DNA of 64,000 nucleotides from Dyella sp. S184 (GCF_009766065.1 NZ_LMUE01000009.1:346196-410195); one strand, 5' to 3'; counted from the first letter of the stretch, positions 38,897 through 47,650 are shown. Numbers and translations: made by a program. The notes: generated by a model from the letters alone, not told the origin.

Positions 38897-39377
38897 GTAA
38901 TGCATAATCTTGGCGACAGATTTTTCCACAGCACTTGTCAACACAAGATGAGCATCAGTTAAACTTCATCACATCGGCACTTGCCAGCGGATTGATCCGC
39001 CACTAGGCTCCGTCGATTGAATATCGCGACATCCGGAACACGGGGTGTCGATGTACGCGACGAACCGGAAGAATCCGACATCGGCGCGACCCGGCAGCAG
39101 CATCCGCCGGATGGCATACCGCCTCGCATACACGAGCGCGGAGAAGTTGCAGGCAACACGGCCGACCAGGCTCGCGCATCGCCAAGGCAGCACTCAATCC
39201 AGATCGGCACAGACTCCGCCGCTCGATAACCCCGCCACAATCCCGTGGCAAAGCGTCCAGCCACAAGTTTCGGCTGCGGCGATCAATCCAGGTGGAACGG
39301 CCTGCCCGCCCGTCCACCGCAATGGCGCACAAAGCTTGCAGTCTGCTTTGCGCGTACAGCACGTTGGAGGCAGATCC
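38897..39377. other. Intergenic region, about 480 bases
   Basis: It lies upstream of the SleB-like gene. Near 38935-38963 there is a TTGTCA followed after 17 bases by GTTAAA, a weak promoter-like pair that would fire away from ygfZ. I see no gene with a convincing ribosome site; frames open on both strands here look compositional. Confidence 0.4.
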
Positions 39378-39812
39378 ATGAAACTTTCCATGCTGTTATG
39401 GCTGACATCACTGATGCCACAGCCTGTCGCAGACCACGCATGCCTTGCCACCACCGTATATCTGGAGGCTCGCAGCGAAACGACCATCGGCCAACTCGCC
39501 GTGGCAGAAGTTGCCCTGCGTCGCCGTGATCGCGGTCAGTGGGGTAATTCGGTGTGCCAGGTAGTAACCGCACCGCATCAGTTCGCAACCACCACCACGT
39601 CAGGTTCGTTCGAGATCGACAATCTGGATTCTTTTAGCAAGGCATGGGCAATTGCCGGACGATCACTCACCAACTGGCAGTTGCCGCTGGCGCAGCGCCA
39701 CATGTTTGTACCGCATGCCGATCACTTTGCCACCACCGCAATCAGCCCGGCGTGGTCGCGCAATCGCCCCAGCGTCACGATCGGCGAACACGCGTTTTAC
39801 GCGGTGAATTGA
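39378..39812 (+). CDS. SleB-like cell wall hydrolase
   Basis: 144 residues from the ATG at 39378, preceded by TTGGAGG at 8 bases; open frame upstream lacks such a signal. A short signal-like N-terminus (MKLSMLLWLTSLMPQPVA) precedes the Hydrolase_2 motif CLATTVYLEARSETTIGQLAVAEVA, whose Glu is the catalytic residue of SleB/CwlJ-type amidases or transglycosylases. QRHMFVPHADHFATTAI, ending in SRNRPSVTIGEHAFY, completes the domain. Probable role: local peptidoglycan cleavage in the periplasm. Confidence 0.82.
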   Translation: MKLSMLLWLTSLMPQPVADHACLATTVYLEARSETTIGQLAVAEVALRRRDRGQWGNSVCQVVTAPHQFATTTTSGSFEIDNLDSFSKAWAIAGRSLTNWQLPLAQRHMFVPHADHFATTAISPAWSRNRPSVTIGEHAFYAVN

Positions 39813-39842
39813 TCAACGAAAGCCACGCAGTAACTCCAAAGA

Positions 39843-39875
39843 AAAAGGCCATCAATTGATGGCCTTTTCTGTTTT
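39843..39875. terminator. Bidirectional Rho-independent terminator
   Basis: Perfect 18-base palindrome GGCCATCAATTGATGGCC, preceded by AAAAA and followed by TTTTCTGTTTT. It can terminate both the SleB-like gene and, in the other direction, the glycine-zipper genes. Confidence 0.92.
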
Positions 39876-39876
39876 G

Positions 39877-39898
39877 GACGTCCATACATATGGACGTC
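39877..39898. repeat. Perfect 10-bp inverted repeat next to terminator
   Basis: GACGTCCATA, CA, TATGGACGTC. It is 16 bases from the glycine-zipper stop. It has no good T-run on the minus side, so it may be an auxiliary hairpin or a binding site. Confidence 0.5.
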
Positions 39899-39913
39899 TA
39901 TTTTACAAACATA

Positions 39914-40402
39914 TCAGCGCGCGTAAATCAAACCATCGCGAACCTCAACGTAGTCACCATTGCGCACGCCCGGATTGGGACGCTGAGTCACCGTGGCGTA
40001 CTGCCCATTATCCAGTCGAACGACGATGCGCCAGGCCGTGCTGTTGGCGTTATCACTGCGCTGACCAACCTGGTTGCCGATGACGCCGCCAGCTACCGCA
40101 CCGACCACGGTAGTAGCCGTACGGCCATCGCCCCTGCCGATCGTGCTGCCGAGCACGCCGCCAGCTACCGCACCGATGACTGCACCGAGCGTGCCGCCGT
40201 TGCCGTTGCCGCCGTTATTGAGGTAGACCTGCTGTACATCCTGCACCACACCACACTGGCAGCGAACAGGGCGGTTGCCGTAGCCGCCTGGCTGTCCCTG
40301 GTAACCATAACCACTGTTGTAAGGCTGGGTAACGCAGCCGGCCAGCGCAAGGCTGCTCGTCACCGCCGCTGCCAGGACAAACTTGCGTATCAATGCATTC
40401 AT
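39914..40402 (-). CDS. Glycine-zipper outer-membrane lipoprotein (17 kDa antigen/SlyB-like)
   Basis: 162 residues from the ATG at 40402, which has AAGGAAG at 7 bases. The lipobox LALAGC makes it a lipoprotein. Two glycine-zipper helices (TLGAVIGAVAGGVLGSTIG, VVGAVAGGVIGNQVGQ) are followed by a small beta domain (WRIVVRLDNGQYATVTQRP, VRNGDYVEVRDGLIYAR). These features match the Gly-zipper_2TM/SlyB/PcP group, which maintains envelope integrity. It lies 27 bases downstream of a similar gene, so the pair looks like an old duplication. Confidence 0.85.
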   Translation of the reverse strand: MNALIRKFVLAAAVTSSLALAGCVTQPYNSGYGYQGQPGGYGNRPVRCQCGVVQDVQQVYLNNGGNGNGGTLGAVIGAVAGGVLGSTIGRGDGRTATTVVGAVAGGVIGNQVGQRSDNANSTAWRIVVRLDNGQYATVTQRPNPGVRNGDYVEVRDGLIYAR

Positions 40403-40429
40403 GATCACTTCCTTATTCAAGGGGACAAC

Positions 40430-41050
40430 TCAACGAGCGTCGGATACCGCCACCACGCCTTCCTGCACCTGCACCCGGTCACCCGGGTCGTGATCCATGC
40501 GTACAGTACGGGTGACTCCGTTGTAAACATAACGCACGTCGTAACCAATGATCGAGCCGCCGGGAGTGCTTGCCGTGCTGCACGTGCGCTGCACCGAGGA
40601 AGTCACCTGACCCTGCTGATGACTGGCCTCGATGCGATTACCGACATAACCACCACCGGCGGCTCCAGCCACGGTGGTCAACGTATTGCCCCTGCCGCCA
40701 CCTACCATATGGCCAAGCAGGCCGCCTGCAACGGCACCGATCACCGTGCCAGCTATCCGGTGTTGATCCTTCGGCGGCGCGGTATGGGTAACCGTCTCAT
40801 CGTGACAGACACGCCCGGCACGCACCGGATCGACGCTGACGACCTGAGCGTACCTGACGCCATTATCCGCGCCGGCAGCCGAATCGCCTGCCGCGCCTGA
40901 CTGCACCGCCGCACCATTGGGCGCCGCAGCGGAAGCTGCTGCCGCAATATTGGATGTGCCGGCATCCGCACTACGATTGCAGGCCGCCAAGCTCATCGCG
41001 AGCGCCGCGGCGATGCCGACATTGAGTGCATTGACCATCAACCTGTTCAT
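40430..41050 (-). CDS. Glycine-zipper 2TM lipoprotein, second copy
   Basis: 206 residues from the ATG at 41050, with AGAGGAG about 9 bases upstream. The signal peptide ends in MSLAAC, suggesting a lipoprotein. An Ala/Gly-rich linker leads to TVIGAVAGGLLGHMVGGG and TTVAGAAGGGYVGNRIE, then a C-terminal domain with YDVRYVYNGVTRTVRMDHD and VQVQEGVVAV. It has the same architecture as its downstream neighbour. It probably inserts in or bridges the outer membrane; the exact role is unknown. Confidence 0.82.
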   Translation of the reverse strand: MNRLMVNALNVGIAAALAMSLAACNRSADAGTSNIAAAASAAAPNGAAVQSGAAGDSAAGADNGVRYAQVVSVDPVRAGRVCHDETVTHTAPPKDQHRIAGTVIGAVAGGLLGHMVGGGRGNTLTTVAGAAGGGYVGNRIEASHQQGQVTSSVQRTCSTASTPGGSIIGYDVRYVYNGVTRTVRMDHDPGDRVQVQEGVVAVSDAR

Positions 41051-41223
41051 CACAACCATCTCCTCTGTTTATACATTGCGGTAATGCCGGTGCGGCGCGC
41101 CGTTATCGCAATTACCTGCGTCATCATTGAACCGCCCTGCAACTGAATCAGAGCTAGCTCACCCTCGTTACATTATCTTCACGCCTGGTTCGTGGAACTC
41201 TCGGCCACTGCACGGAATTGCTC

Positions 41224-42003
41224 ATGCCCAAGCTCGTCGACAGCCATGTCCACCTCGATGACGATGCGTTCGCGCCCGATCGCGACGCCGTGATCGGGCG
41301 CGCCATCAACGCCGGCGTCGACACGATGATCCTGCCGGCGGTGGATGCCGCCAGCTGGCCACGGATCAAGGCGCTCTGTGCGAACCATCGCCAGCTATTT
41401 CCGGCATACGGCCTGCATCCGATGTTTCTGGCGCAGCATGCACCCGAACATGTCGACGCACTGTCTGCATGGCTCGATGACGACCGTGTGATCGCCGTCG
41501 GTGAAATCGGGTTGGACTTCCATGTGGATGGACTCGATCACGATCTTCAGCGGCACTATTTCGTCAACCAGTTACGACTGGCGCGTGAACGCAGCCTTCC
41601 GGTGATCGTTCATGCACGCGCCGCGCTGGAAGAAGTGACACTGACCCTGCGTCGAACTGGCGGCCTGCGCGGCGTGGTGCACAGCTTCTCCGGCAGCGAG
41701 CAACAGGCACGGCATTTGTGGGACATGGGCTTTTGCATCGGTATTGGTGGCCCGGTGACCTACGAGCGCGCCCAGCGCCTGCGCCGCATCGTGGCGCAAA
41801 TGCCGATCGAGTTCCTGCTGCTGGAAAGCGATGCACCGGACCAGCCGGATGCCGCCCATCGCGGCCAGCGCAACGAACCGGCGCGCATCGTGGAAGTACT
41901 TCGCTGTATCGCAACGCTGCGCGGTGAATCGGAGGCCGCGATTGCCGCAGCGACTACGGCCAACACGCGTCGCCTGTTCGACCTGGATCGGCGCAGCAAC
42001 TAG
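41224..42003 (+). CDS. tatD: TatD-family metal-dependent hydrolase
   Basis: 259 residues from the ATG at 41224; a TTG two codons earlier is less likely. Metal ligands occur in VDSHVHLDDDAF, AVGEIGLDFHVD, VIVHARAALEE, VVHSFSGS and LLESDAPDQ. These are the TatD/YcfH nuclease motifs; characterised members are 3'-5' exonucleases or D-aminoacyl-tRNA hydrolases. The substrate is not deducible. It is divergent from the glycine-zipper genes. Confidence 0.9.
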   Translation: MPKLVDSHVHLDDDAFAPDRDAVIGRAINAGVDTMILPAVDAASWPRIKALCANHRQLFPAYGLHPMFLAQHAPEHVDALSAWLDDDRVIAVGEIGLDFHVDGLDHDLQRHYFVNQLRLARERSLPVIVHARAALEEVTLTLRRTGGLRGVVHSFSGSEQQARHLWDMGFCIGIGGPVTYERAQRLRRIVAQMPIEFLLLESDAPDQPDAAHRGQRNEPARIVEVLRCIATLRGESEAAIAAATTANTRRLFDLDRRSN

Positions 42004-42030
42004 CCCCGCCGTCATATTCCCCGACGACAC

Positions 42031-42060
42031 TTGCTAACAACGGCTAGCCCTTGCTACATT
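42031..42060 (+). promoter_or_regulatory. Candidate sigma-70 promoter of the MarR-emr operon
   Basis: TTGCTA, 18 bases, TACATT (4 of 6 matches each). The predicted start is about 25 bases before the MarR ATG. Downstream bases 42065-42093 contain TTCA-N4-TGAA and a direct repeat of TGAAAT, which could be the regulator's own operator. Confidence 0.4.
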
Positions 42061-42091
42061 TTACTTCATCAGTGAAATATGATTTGGTGAA

Positions 42092-42616
42092 ATGGCTCAA
42101 CTGACAAACTGCATCGCGATGATGAACGAAGGCATCGAACGGGTGAGCCAGATCATCCCGCAGATGCCCGCCGTCGAGGCGCGGCTGTGCCGGTTGATGT
42201 TGATGGTGGGCAGCAGTCTCGAAGAGGAACTCGAGTTCAAGCTGAAGCCACACAAGCTCAATCACAGCGACTTCCTCACCCTGATGATCCTGTACAGCCG
42301 TCCGGATGGCAGTTCCACGCCGGGCGAACTGTGTGAGTTCGCCACCCAGGGCGCCACCAACATGACGCGCATCACCAATGCGCTGGTCAAACGCGGGTTG
42401 ATCACCCGCGGTGCCAGCGCGGAGGATCGCCGCCGGGTGCTGATTCGCATCACCGCCGCCGGGAAGCGCTTCGTGCAGAAGATGCTGCCCCCGATGTTCC
42501 CCCGCGTCAGCGCGATGTTTGCCGACTTCAGCGATGCCGACAAGCGCAACCTGAGTCGCCTGTTGGGCAAGCTCGCCCACAATCTCGATCAGCTGGATCC
42601 GGACACCCAGCCATGA
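42092..42616 (+). CDS. MarR/EmrR-type transcriptional regulator
   Basis: 174 residues. Winged-helix core LNHSDFLTLMILYSRPDG, then CEFATQGATNMTRITNALVK (recognition helix) and LITRGASAEDRRRVLIRIT (wing), flanked by dimerisation helices. It heads an operon encoding a three-part efflux pump (gap 10 bases), the EmrRAB layout, where the regulator represses pump genes until a drug or phenolic ligand binds. The ribosome site before 42092 is weak, and ATGs nine and ten codons on are possible alternatives. Confidence 0.88.
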   Translation: MAQLTNCIAMMNEGIERVSQIIPQMPAVEARLCRLMLMVGSSLEEELEFKLKPHKLNHSDFLTLMILYSRPDGSSTPGELCEFATQGATNMTRITNALVKRGLITRGASAEDRRRVLIRITAAGKRFVQKMLPPMFPRVSAMFADFSDADKRNLSRLLGKLAHNLDQLDPDTQP

Positions 42617-42626
42617 AGGCCACGAA

Positions 42627-44138
42627 ATGAAGAAGGTCCCGATGAGACATTTTCCGCTTCATCGCAGCGCCATGGCAGTGGCATCGACCCTGCTGCTGGC
42701 CGCCTGTGCGATACCGGCCAGGCTGAATCATCCGAACCTGCGCGACGACGTGCCGCTTGCCGGTTTGCAGGCCCCTGCCCGCGATGGCTGGCCGGATACC
42801 GACTGGTGGCGGGCTTATGGCGATCCACAGCTCGACCAGTTGATCGCCATCGCCATGAAGCAGTCGCCTGATCTGGAACAGGCGCAAAGTCGCGTGGTCA
42901 ATGCCGAACAATCGGTGCGACTCGCCGCCGCCCAGGCAGGCCTCAACGTCAATGGCAATGCGCAGTTCGAACGTCAGCGCATGAGCAAAAACGGCATCCT
43001 CAGCCTGCTGCCGCCGAACATTCCGATTGACCCCTGGTATAACCAGACCGATCTTGGCCTGCAGGCGAAATACACCTTCGACTGGTGGGGCAAGAAGCGC
43101 TCGAGCATCGAGGCGGCACTCGATCAGGCGCATGCCGCCGAGGCGCAACGCAGTGCTGCTGCGCTGACGATCCAGAACGCCGTCGCCGATACCTATTTCG
43201 GTTGGCAGGGAGACCAGGCACGCCTCGTGCTCTCTACCCGGCTGGTCACGGCGCAGGAGAAGTTCGTGCGCATTGCCGAGTTGCGTGTAGCGCAGGGCGT
43301 GGACCTCGCCGATACCGCGCAGCAGGCCAAGGCACAGCTCGCCGCAGCACGCGAGATGCGTGTTGCCCTGCAAGGCTCGGCCGCCATCCGCAAGGTGGCG
43401 CTGGCCTCACTGCTCGGCATTGCGCCGGCAGATCTGCCTGCCTTGCAGCCGCGACCACTACCTGAAGTGGACAGCGGCATTCCTGCTAACGCGCGACTCG
43501 ACCTGATTGCACGCCGCCCTGACATCGCCGCCAGCCGCTGGCAGGTCGAAGCGGCATTGAAACAGGTCGACGTGGCGCGTGCGCAGTTCTTCCCTGACAT
43601 CGGCATCAGTGCCATGGCCGGCTTGTCCAGCATCGACATGGGCAAGCTGCTCGAGGCCGGCAGCCGTACCTTTGCGCTGACTCCTGCGCTGCATCTGCCG
43701 ATCTTCGAAGGCGGCCAGCTAAAGGCCAACTATGGCGTCAGCAAGGCCCAGCTCGCGGCTGCTGTGGCGGAATACAACAGCACCGTGGTCAGCGCCGCGC
43801 GCGACGTGGCCACCCAGGCACTCACCGCGCAACAGATCGCCGCACGGCGCAAGGAACAGTCCGCGCAGATCACCGCCAATGAGCGCCTGCTCGCCACCGC
43901 ACAGGCACGCGCCCATCAGGGTGTACGTGATGCACGCGAGGGTCTCGCGGCGGCGGCACAGCTGATACAACAACAAGACGATGCCGCCAGCCTGCAGGCC
44001 CAAGCCGTTTCCACGGACCTGGGCCTGATCAAGGCACTCGGCGGCGGCTACCACACTACCGGTGAGATCGGCAGCGCCAGCCCGACATCCCCTTCCCTTT
44101 CAAATCCGTCCGGAGACGACGCCGATGAGCGCCACTGA
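42627..44138 (+). CDS. Outer-membrane efflux lipoprotein (NodT/OprM/TolC-like)
   Basis: 503 residues. The signal peptide ends in STLLLAACAI, a lipobox giving lipidation at the Cys. Mature sequence follows the NodT pattern: DTDWWRAYGDPQLDQLI near the start, coiled-coil helices (QAQSRVVNAEQSVRLAAAQ), and LDLIARRPDIAASRWQVEAA followed by AQFFPDIGISAMAGLSS in the second half. It forms the trimeric outer-membrane duct for the EmrAB-type pump encoded next. Its 3' end overlaps emrA by 14 bases. Confidence 0.93.
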   Translation: MKKVPMRHFPLHRSAMAVASTLLLAACAIPARLNHPNLRDDVPLAGLQAPARDGWPDTDWWRAYGDPQLDQLIAIAMKQSPDLEQAQSRVVNAEQSVRLAAAQAGLNVNGNAQFERQRMSKNGILSLLPPNIPIDPWYNQTDLGLQAKYTFDWWGKKRSSIEAALDQAHAAEAQRSAAALTIQNAVADTYFGWQGDQARLVLSTRLVTAQEKFVRIAELRVAQGVDLADTAQQAKAQLAAAREMRVALQGSAAIRKVALASLLGIAPADLPALQPRPLPEVDSGIPANARLDLIARRPDIAASRWQVEAALKQVDVARAQFFPDIGISAMAGLSSIDMGKLLEAGSRTFALTPALHLPIFEGGQLKANYGVSKAQLAAAVAEYNSTVVSAARDVATQALTAQQIAARRKEQSAQITANERLLATAQARAHQGVRDAREGLAAAAQLIQQQDDAASLQAQAVSTDLGLIKALGGGYHTTGEIGSASPTSPSLSNPSGDDADERH

Positions 44139-45357
44139 GTCCGACAAGACCGCCAACAAGACCGCTACCGACAACGACAGCGGCCTGGCAGCGAAGAACC
44201 CGGCCAAGCGCCGCAAGACCCTGTTGATCATGCTGCTGGTGTTCGTGGTCATCGGCGTGATCTGGTTCCTGCTGTGGACGCTGGTATTTTCCAGGCGCGA
44301 AACCACCGACAACGCCTATGTGGGCGGCAATCAGGTGGCGATCTCCGCCCAGGTGTCCGGTACCGTGGTGGCGATCCTTGCCGACGATACGCAGCACGTC
44401 GACGCCGGCCAGATCCTGGTCAAGCTGGACAGCACTGATGCCAGCGTTCACCTGAGCCAGGCGCGCAGTGCGCTGGCACAGGCCGTACGACAGGTACGCC
44501 AGCAGACCGACTCTGCCAACGGCAGCGATGCCGCCGTCGCCGCACGTCAGATTGACCTGAAGAAAGCCGAAGCCGATCTCAAGCGGCGCCTGCCGTTGAT
44601 CGCCGAACAGGCCGAGGCACCGGAAACCATTCAGCACCTGCGTGACGGTGTCGATCAGGCGCGTGCCGCCTTGACCTCTGCCCAGGCGCAGGCATCCGCT
44701 GAACATGCCTCGATCGAAGGCACGGACATCGCCAACAACCCGGCGGTGCTGCAGGCACGCGCGAATTTCCGCGCAGCATGGGTAGCGGCCCAGCGCAACG
44801 CAATCTTCGCGCCGGTTTCCGGCTATGTGGCGCAACGCAGCGTGCAGTTGGGCAACAGCGTGCAGGCAGGCCAGCAGTTGATGACCGTGCTGCCGCTCCA
44901 CGACCTGTGGATCGATGCGAACTTCAAGGAAAGCCAGCTGCGCCATATCCGTATCGGCCAGCCGGCCAAGATCGAGACCGACATCTACGGCAGCAGCGTC
45001 GAATACCACGGCAAGGTGATCGGCCTGGGTGCCGGCACCGGCAGCGTGTTCTCGCTGCTGCCCGCGCAGAACGCCACCGGCAACTGGATCAAGGTAGTGC
45101 AGCGTGTGCCCGTGCGCATTGCGCTGGACAACCAGGAACTGGACAAGCATCCACTGCGTATCGGCCTTTCCAGCGACGTCACGATCGACATCACCGACGA
45201 TCGGGGCGCCGTGCTGGCGCCGCAGACCGAGCATCCGGCTGTCGCCGAGACCACGGTCTACGACCAGATGGCCAGCAAGGCCGATGCCGAAGCCGATCAG
45301 GTGATCCGCGCCAACCTGAGCTCCTCCGGCAATACCGGCGGCAACCACTCGAACTGA
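44125..45357 (+). CDS. emrA: EmrA-like periplasmic adaptor (membrane fusion protein)
   Basis: 410 residues from the ATG at 44125 (GGAG at 9 bases), inside the end of the outer-membrane gene. A short cytoplasmic start, one membrane helix (LLIMLLVFVVIGVIWFLLW), then RRETTDNAYVGGNQVAISAQ, the HlyD/EmrA lipoyl half-motif, a coiled-coil hairpin and NAIFAPVSGYVAQRSVQLG. It links the EmrB-like inner-membrane pump to the outer-membrane duct. Confidence 0.94.
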   Translation: MSATESDKTANKTATDNDSGLAAKNPAKRRKTLLIMLLVFVVIGVIWFLLWTLVFSRRETTDNAYVGGNQVAISAQVSGTVVAILADDTQHVDAGQILVKLDSTDASVHLSQARSALAQAVRQVRQQTDSANGSDAAVAARQIDLKKAEADLKRRLPLIAEQAEAPETIQHLRDGVDQARAALTSAQAQASAEHASIEGTDIANNPAVLQARANFRAAWVAAQRNAIFAPVSGYVAQRSVQLGNSVQAGQQLMTVLPLHDLWIDANFKESQLRHIRIGQPAKIETDIYGSSVEYHGKVIGLGAGTGSVFSLLPAQNATGNWIKVVQRVPVRIALDNQELDKHPLRIGLSSDVTIDITDDRGAVLAPQTEHPAVAETTVYDQMASKADAEADQVIRANLSSSGNTGGNHSN

Positions 45358-45373
45358 GGCTGAGTCCGATCCC

Positions 45374-46942
45374 ATGGCTGCCATTTCTTCCGACGCCGTA
45401 CCCGCCGATGCCGCTCCCCTGAAGCCACTGCAGGGCGGCATGCTGGCCCTGATGACCGTCGCGATCGCATTCAGCACCTTCATGGAAGTGCTGGACATGA
45501 CCATCGTCAACGTGGCCGTGCCGCATATCGCCGGCAGCCTGGCGGTGAGTCCGAGCGAGGGCACCTGGGCGATCAGTTCGTACTCGATGGCCAGCGCGAT
45601 CATGCAGCCGCTCACCGGCTGGATTGCCAAGCGCTTCGGCGAAGTGCGCACCTTCGTCTTTTCGGTCTTCCTGTTCGTGGTGTTCTCGATGCTGTGCGGC
45701 CTGGCTACCAGCATGCCGATGCTGGTGATCGGCCGATTGATGCAGGGCGCCGGCTCCGGCCCGATGGTGGCGCTGTCGATGTCGCTGCTGCTGGGGAACT
45801 ACCCGAAGAGCAAGCAGGGCATCGCCCTGGCAATCTGGGCGATGACGATCGTGATCGCTCCCGTGCTTGGGCCGATCCTTGGTGGCTGGATCACCGACAA
45901 TTTCTCCTGGCCGTGGATTTTCTATATCAACCTGCCAGTCGGTATCGGTGCAGCCGTGACCACCTGGTTCCTGCTGCACAAGCGTGAATCAAAGACGGTG
46001 AAGGCACCGATCGATGTGATCGGCTTGGTGCTGCTGGTGGCAGGCATCGGCTGCATGCAGTTCATGCTGGACAACGGCAACGACAACGACTGGTTCGCCT
46101 CGCCGATGATCCTCACCCTGGGGCTGATCGCCGTGGTTTGCCTGAGCTTTCTGGTCGCCTGGGAGCTCAACGCGAAACATCCGGTGATCGACCTGACCCT
46201 GTTCAAGCGGCGCAATTTCACCATTGGCGTCAGTGCCATGTCATTCGGCATGCTGGCATTCTTCGCGATCAACGTGGTGTCGCCTCTGTGGCTGCAAACC
46301 ACACTGGGCTTCACTGCCAGCTGGTCCGGCATGACCAGTGCCTGGGTCGGCGTGCTGGCATTCCTGTTGTCACCGGTGGTCGGCAGCATGCTGGGCAAGT
46401 TCGACCTGCGCGCGATGATCACGATGGCTTTCGTGATACTAGCGGGCACCTCGTTCTGGCTGTCGACCTACGACAGCAGCGCCTCCTACATCAGCATGGT
46501 CTGGCCGCGCCTGGTGATGGGTCTGGGTATTCCGCTCTTCTTCATTCCACTGAACCAGATCTACCTGTCCGGCCTGCCGGCGGACCAGATTGCCAGCGCT
46601 TCTGGCCTGGCCAACTTCTTTCGCACGCTCGGCTCCAGCGTCTCCACGGCCCTGACCGTGACGCTGTGGCAGCACCGCACCGAGTTCCATCACGCTTCGC
46701 TGACCGAAAACATAACCGCTGCCGCACCCGCGGCGACCGGATTCCTGCAGCAATTGAAAGCTGCCGGGATAGCTGGCCAGCGCGGCCTGACTGTGGTCGA
46801 TCAGCTGATCAGCCGGGAAGCGGCCACGCTGGCGGTCAACGATGTGTTCTGGCTGTGCTCAGTCATCTTCATCCTGATGATCCCGCTGCTGTGGCTGGCC
46901 AAACCACCGTTCGGAAGTGCGGGCGGTCCCGGGGGCCATTGA
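45374..46942 (+). CDS. emrB: EmrB-like DHA2-family MFS efflux pump
   Basis: 522 residues with 14 predicted membrane helices. Motifs include FMEVLDMTIVNVAVPHIAG (motif D1) and WAISSYSMASAIMQPLTGW, ending in a motif A-like KRFGEV, then GPMVALSMSLL, PVLGPILGGWITDNFSWPWI (motif C, antiporter) and NLPVGIG. It exports hydrophobic drugs or phenolics by proton antiport through the EmrA/TolC-type conduit. It is the last gene of the four-gene efflux operon. Confidence 0.94.
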   Translation: MAAISSDAVPADAAPLKPLQGGMLALMTVAIAFSTFMEVLDMTIVNVAVPHIAGSLAVSPSEGTWAISSYSMASAIMQPLTGWIAKRFGEVRTFVFSVFLFVVFSMLCGLATSMPMLVIGRLMQGAGSGPMVALSMSLLLGNYPKSKQGIALAIWAMTIVIAPVLGPILGGWITDNFSWPWIFYINLPVGIGAAVTTWFLLHKRESKTVKAPIDVIGLVLLVAGIGCMQFMLDNGNDNDWFASPMILTLGLIAVVCLSFLVAWELNAKHPVIDLTLFKRRNFTIGVSAMSFGMLAFFAINVVSPLWLQTTLGFTASWSGMTSAWVGVLAFLLSPVVGSMLGKFDLRAMITMAFVILAGTSFWLSTYDSSASYISMVWPRLVMGLGIPLFFIPLNQIYLSGLPADQIASASGLANFFRTLGSSVSTALTVTLWQHRTEFHHASLTENITAAAPAATGFLQQLKAAGIAGQRGLTVVDQLISREAATLAVNDVFWLCSVIFILMIPLLWLAKPPFGSAGGPGGH

Positions 46943-46957
46943 CCGAATGTTGCGTTT

Positions 46958-46981
46958 TGCTGCAGCCATCGGGCTGCAGCA
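46958..46981. promoter_or_regulatory. Inverted repeat upstream of phaR (candidate autoregulatory operator)
   Basis: TGCTGCAGCC, ATCG, GGCTGCAGCA: a perfect 10-bp inverted repeat between emrB and phaR. There is no T-run after it, which argues against a terminator. The GCTGCAGCA core recurs upstream of phaB at 47594-47602. TGC/GCA-rich palindromes are reported PhaR targets in other bacteria. Confidence 0.5.
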
Positions 46982-47035
46982 TGAATACCCGACCACGGCT
47001 GGTGCGGCGCAATATCTTCTGCTAGCGTTCGCCGC

Positions 47036-47533
47036 ATGGCACAAACTAAACGCACCATCAAGAAGTACCCGAACCGGCGTCTCTACGACACGGAAATCTC
47101 CAGCTACATCACGCTGGAGGAAGTCCGCCAGCTGGTGCTGGACAACGAGAATTTCGAGGTCCGCGACGCCAAGAGCGGGGAGGATCTGACCCGCTCGGTC
47201 TTGCTGCAGATCATCTCCGAGCACGAGGACAAGGGGCAGCCGATGCTGTCGCCGCAGTTGCTCAGCCAGATCATCCGCTTCTATGGCGATTCGTTGCAGG
47301 GCTTCATGGGGCCCTACCTGGAGCGCAGCCTGCAGGTGTTCCTGGATCAGCAGACCCAGTTCCGCAGCCAGCTCAACAGCCTGATGGGGCAAACCCCATG
47401 GAACACGCTGAATGACCTGACCGAGCGCAACATGGCGGCATTCCAGGCGATGCAGCGGGGGCTGATCGACACTGCCGCCAAGGTCATCCCGACGCCGGCC
47501 GCAAGCAGCCGCGGCAGCAAGAAACCCGGCTGA
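47036..47533 (+). CDS. phaR: Polyhydroxyalkanoate synthesis repressor PhaR
   Basis: 165 residues. The N-terminal KRTIKKYPNRRLYDTEISSY and ITLEEVRQLVLDNENFEVRD are the PHA accumulation regulator DNA-binding domain; the central part (QIIRFYGDSLQGFMGPYLE) matches the PHB-accumulation domains. PhaR senses PHA granules and represses phasin and PHA genes. An acetoacetyl-CoA reductase gene follows; the polymerase genes (phaC/E) are not in the window. Inverted repeats lie on both sides. Confidence 0.92.
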   Translation: MAQTKRTIKKYPNRRLYDTEISSYITLEEVRQLVLDNENFEVRDAKSGEDLTRSVLLQIISEHEDKGQPMLSPQLLSQIIRFYGDSLQGFMGPYLERSLQVFLDQQTQFRSQLNSLMGQTPWNTLNDLTERNMAAFQAMQRGLIDTAAKVIPTPAASSRGSKKPG

Positions 47534-47547
47534 TACCAGCCCGTTGC

Positions 47548-47571
47548 AACGGCGCGTATTGACGCGCCGTT
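47548..47571 (+). terminator. Hairpin after phaR
   Basis: AACGGCGCG, TATTGA, CGCGCCGTT: a perfect 9-bp stem 15 bases beyond the stop. There is no T-run, so it may be a weak terminator or an mRNA-stabilising structure. Confidence 0.45.
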
Positions 47572-47595
47572 CGCCGACATCCCCTTCCGGTCGCT

Positions 47596-47614
47596 GCAGC
47601 ACAGCATGTGCTGC
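47596..47614. promoter_or_regulatory. Inverted repeat upstream of phaB (candidate PhaR operator)
   Basis: GCAGCAC, AGCAT, GTGCTGC: a perfect 7-bp inverted repeat ending 36 bases before the phaB ATG. It shares the GCTGCAGCA core with the repeat upstream of phaR. Confidence 0.5.
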
Positions 47615-47650
47615 CTTGCGACATGATCGAACCCAACGGACGAAAATCGC

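Noticed and set aside
38926..38963. DnaA-box-like TTTTCCACA and promoter-like pair
   Set aside because: A single imperfect box and a weak -10; no origin-type clustering or dnaA/dnaN neighbour.
44056..45714. Long minus-strand frame (552 codons)
   Set aside because: Shadow of emrA and emrB.
47548..47571. Hairpin after phaR as a standard Rho-independent terminator
   Set aside because: No T-run follows, so it is kept only as a low-confidence structure.
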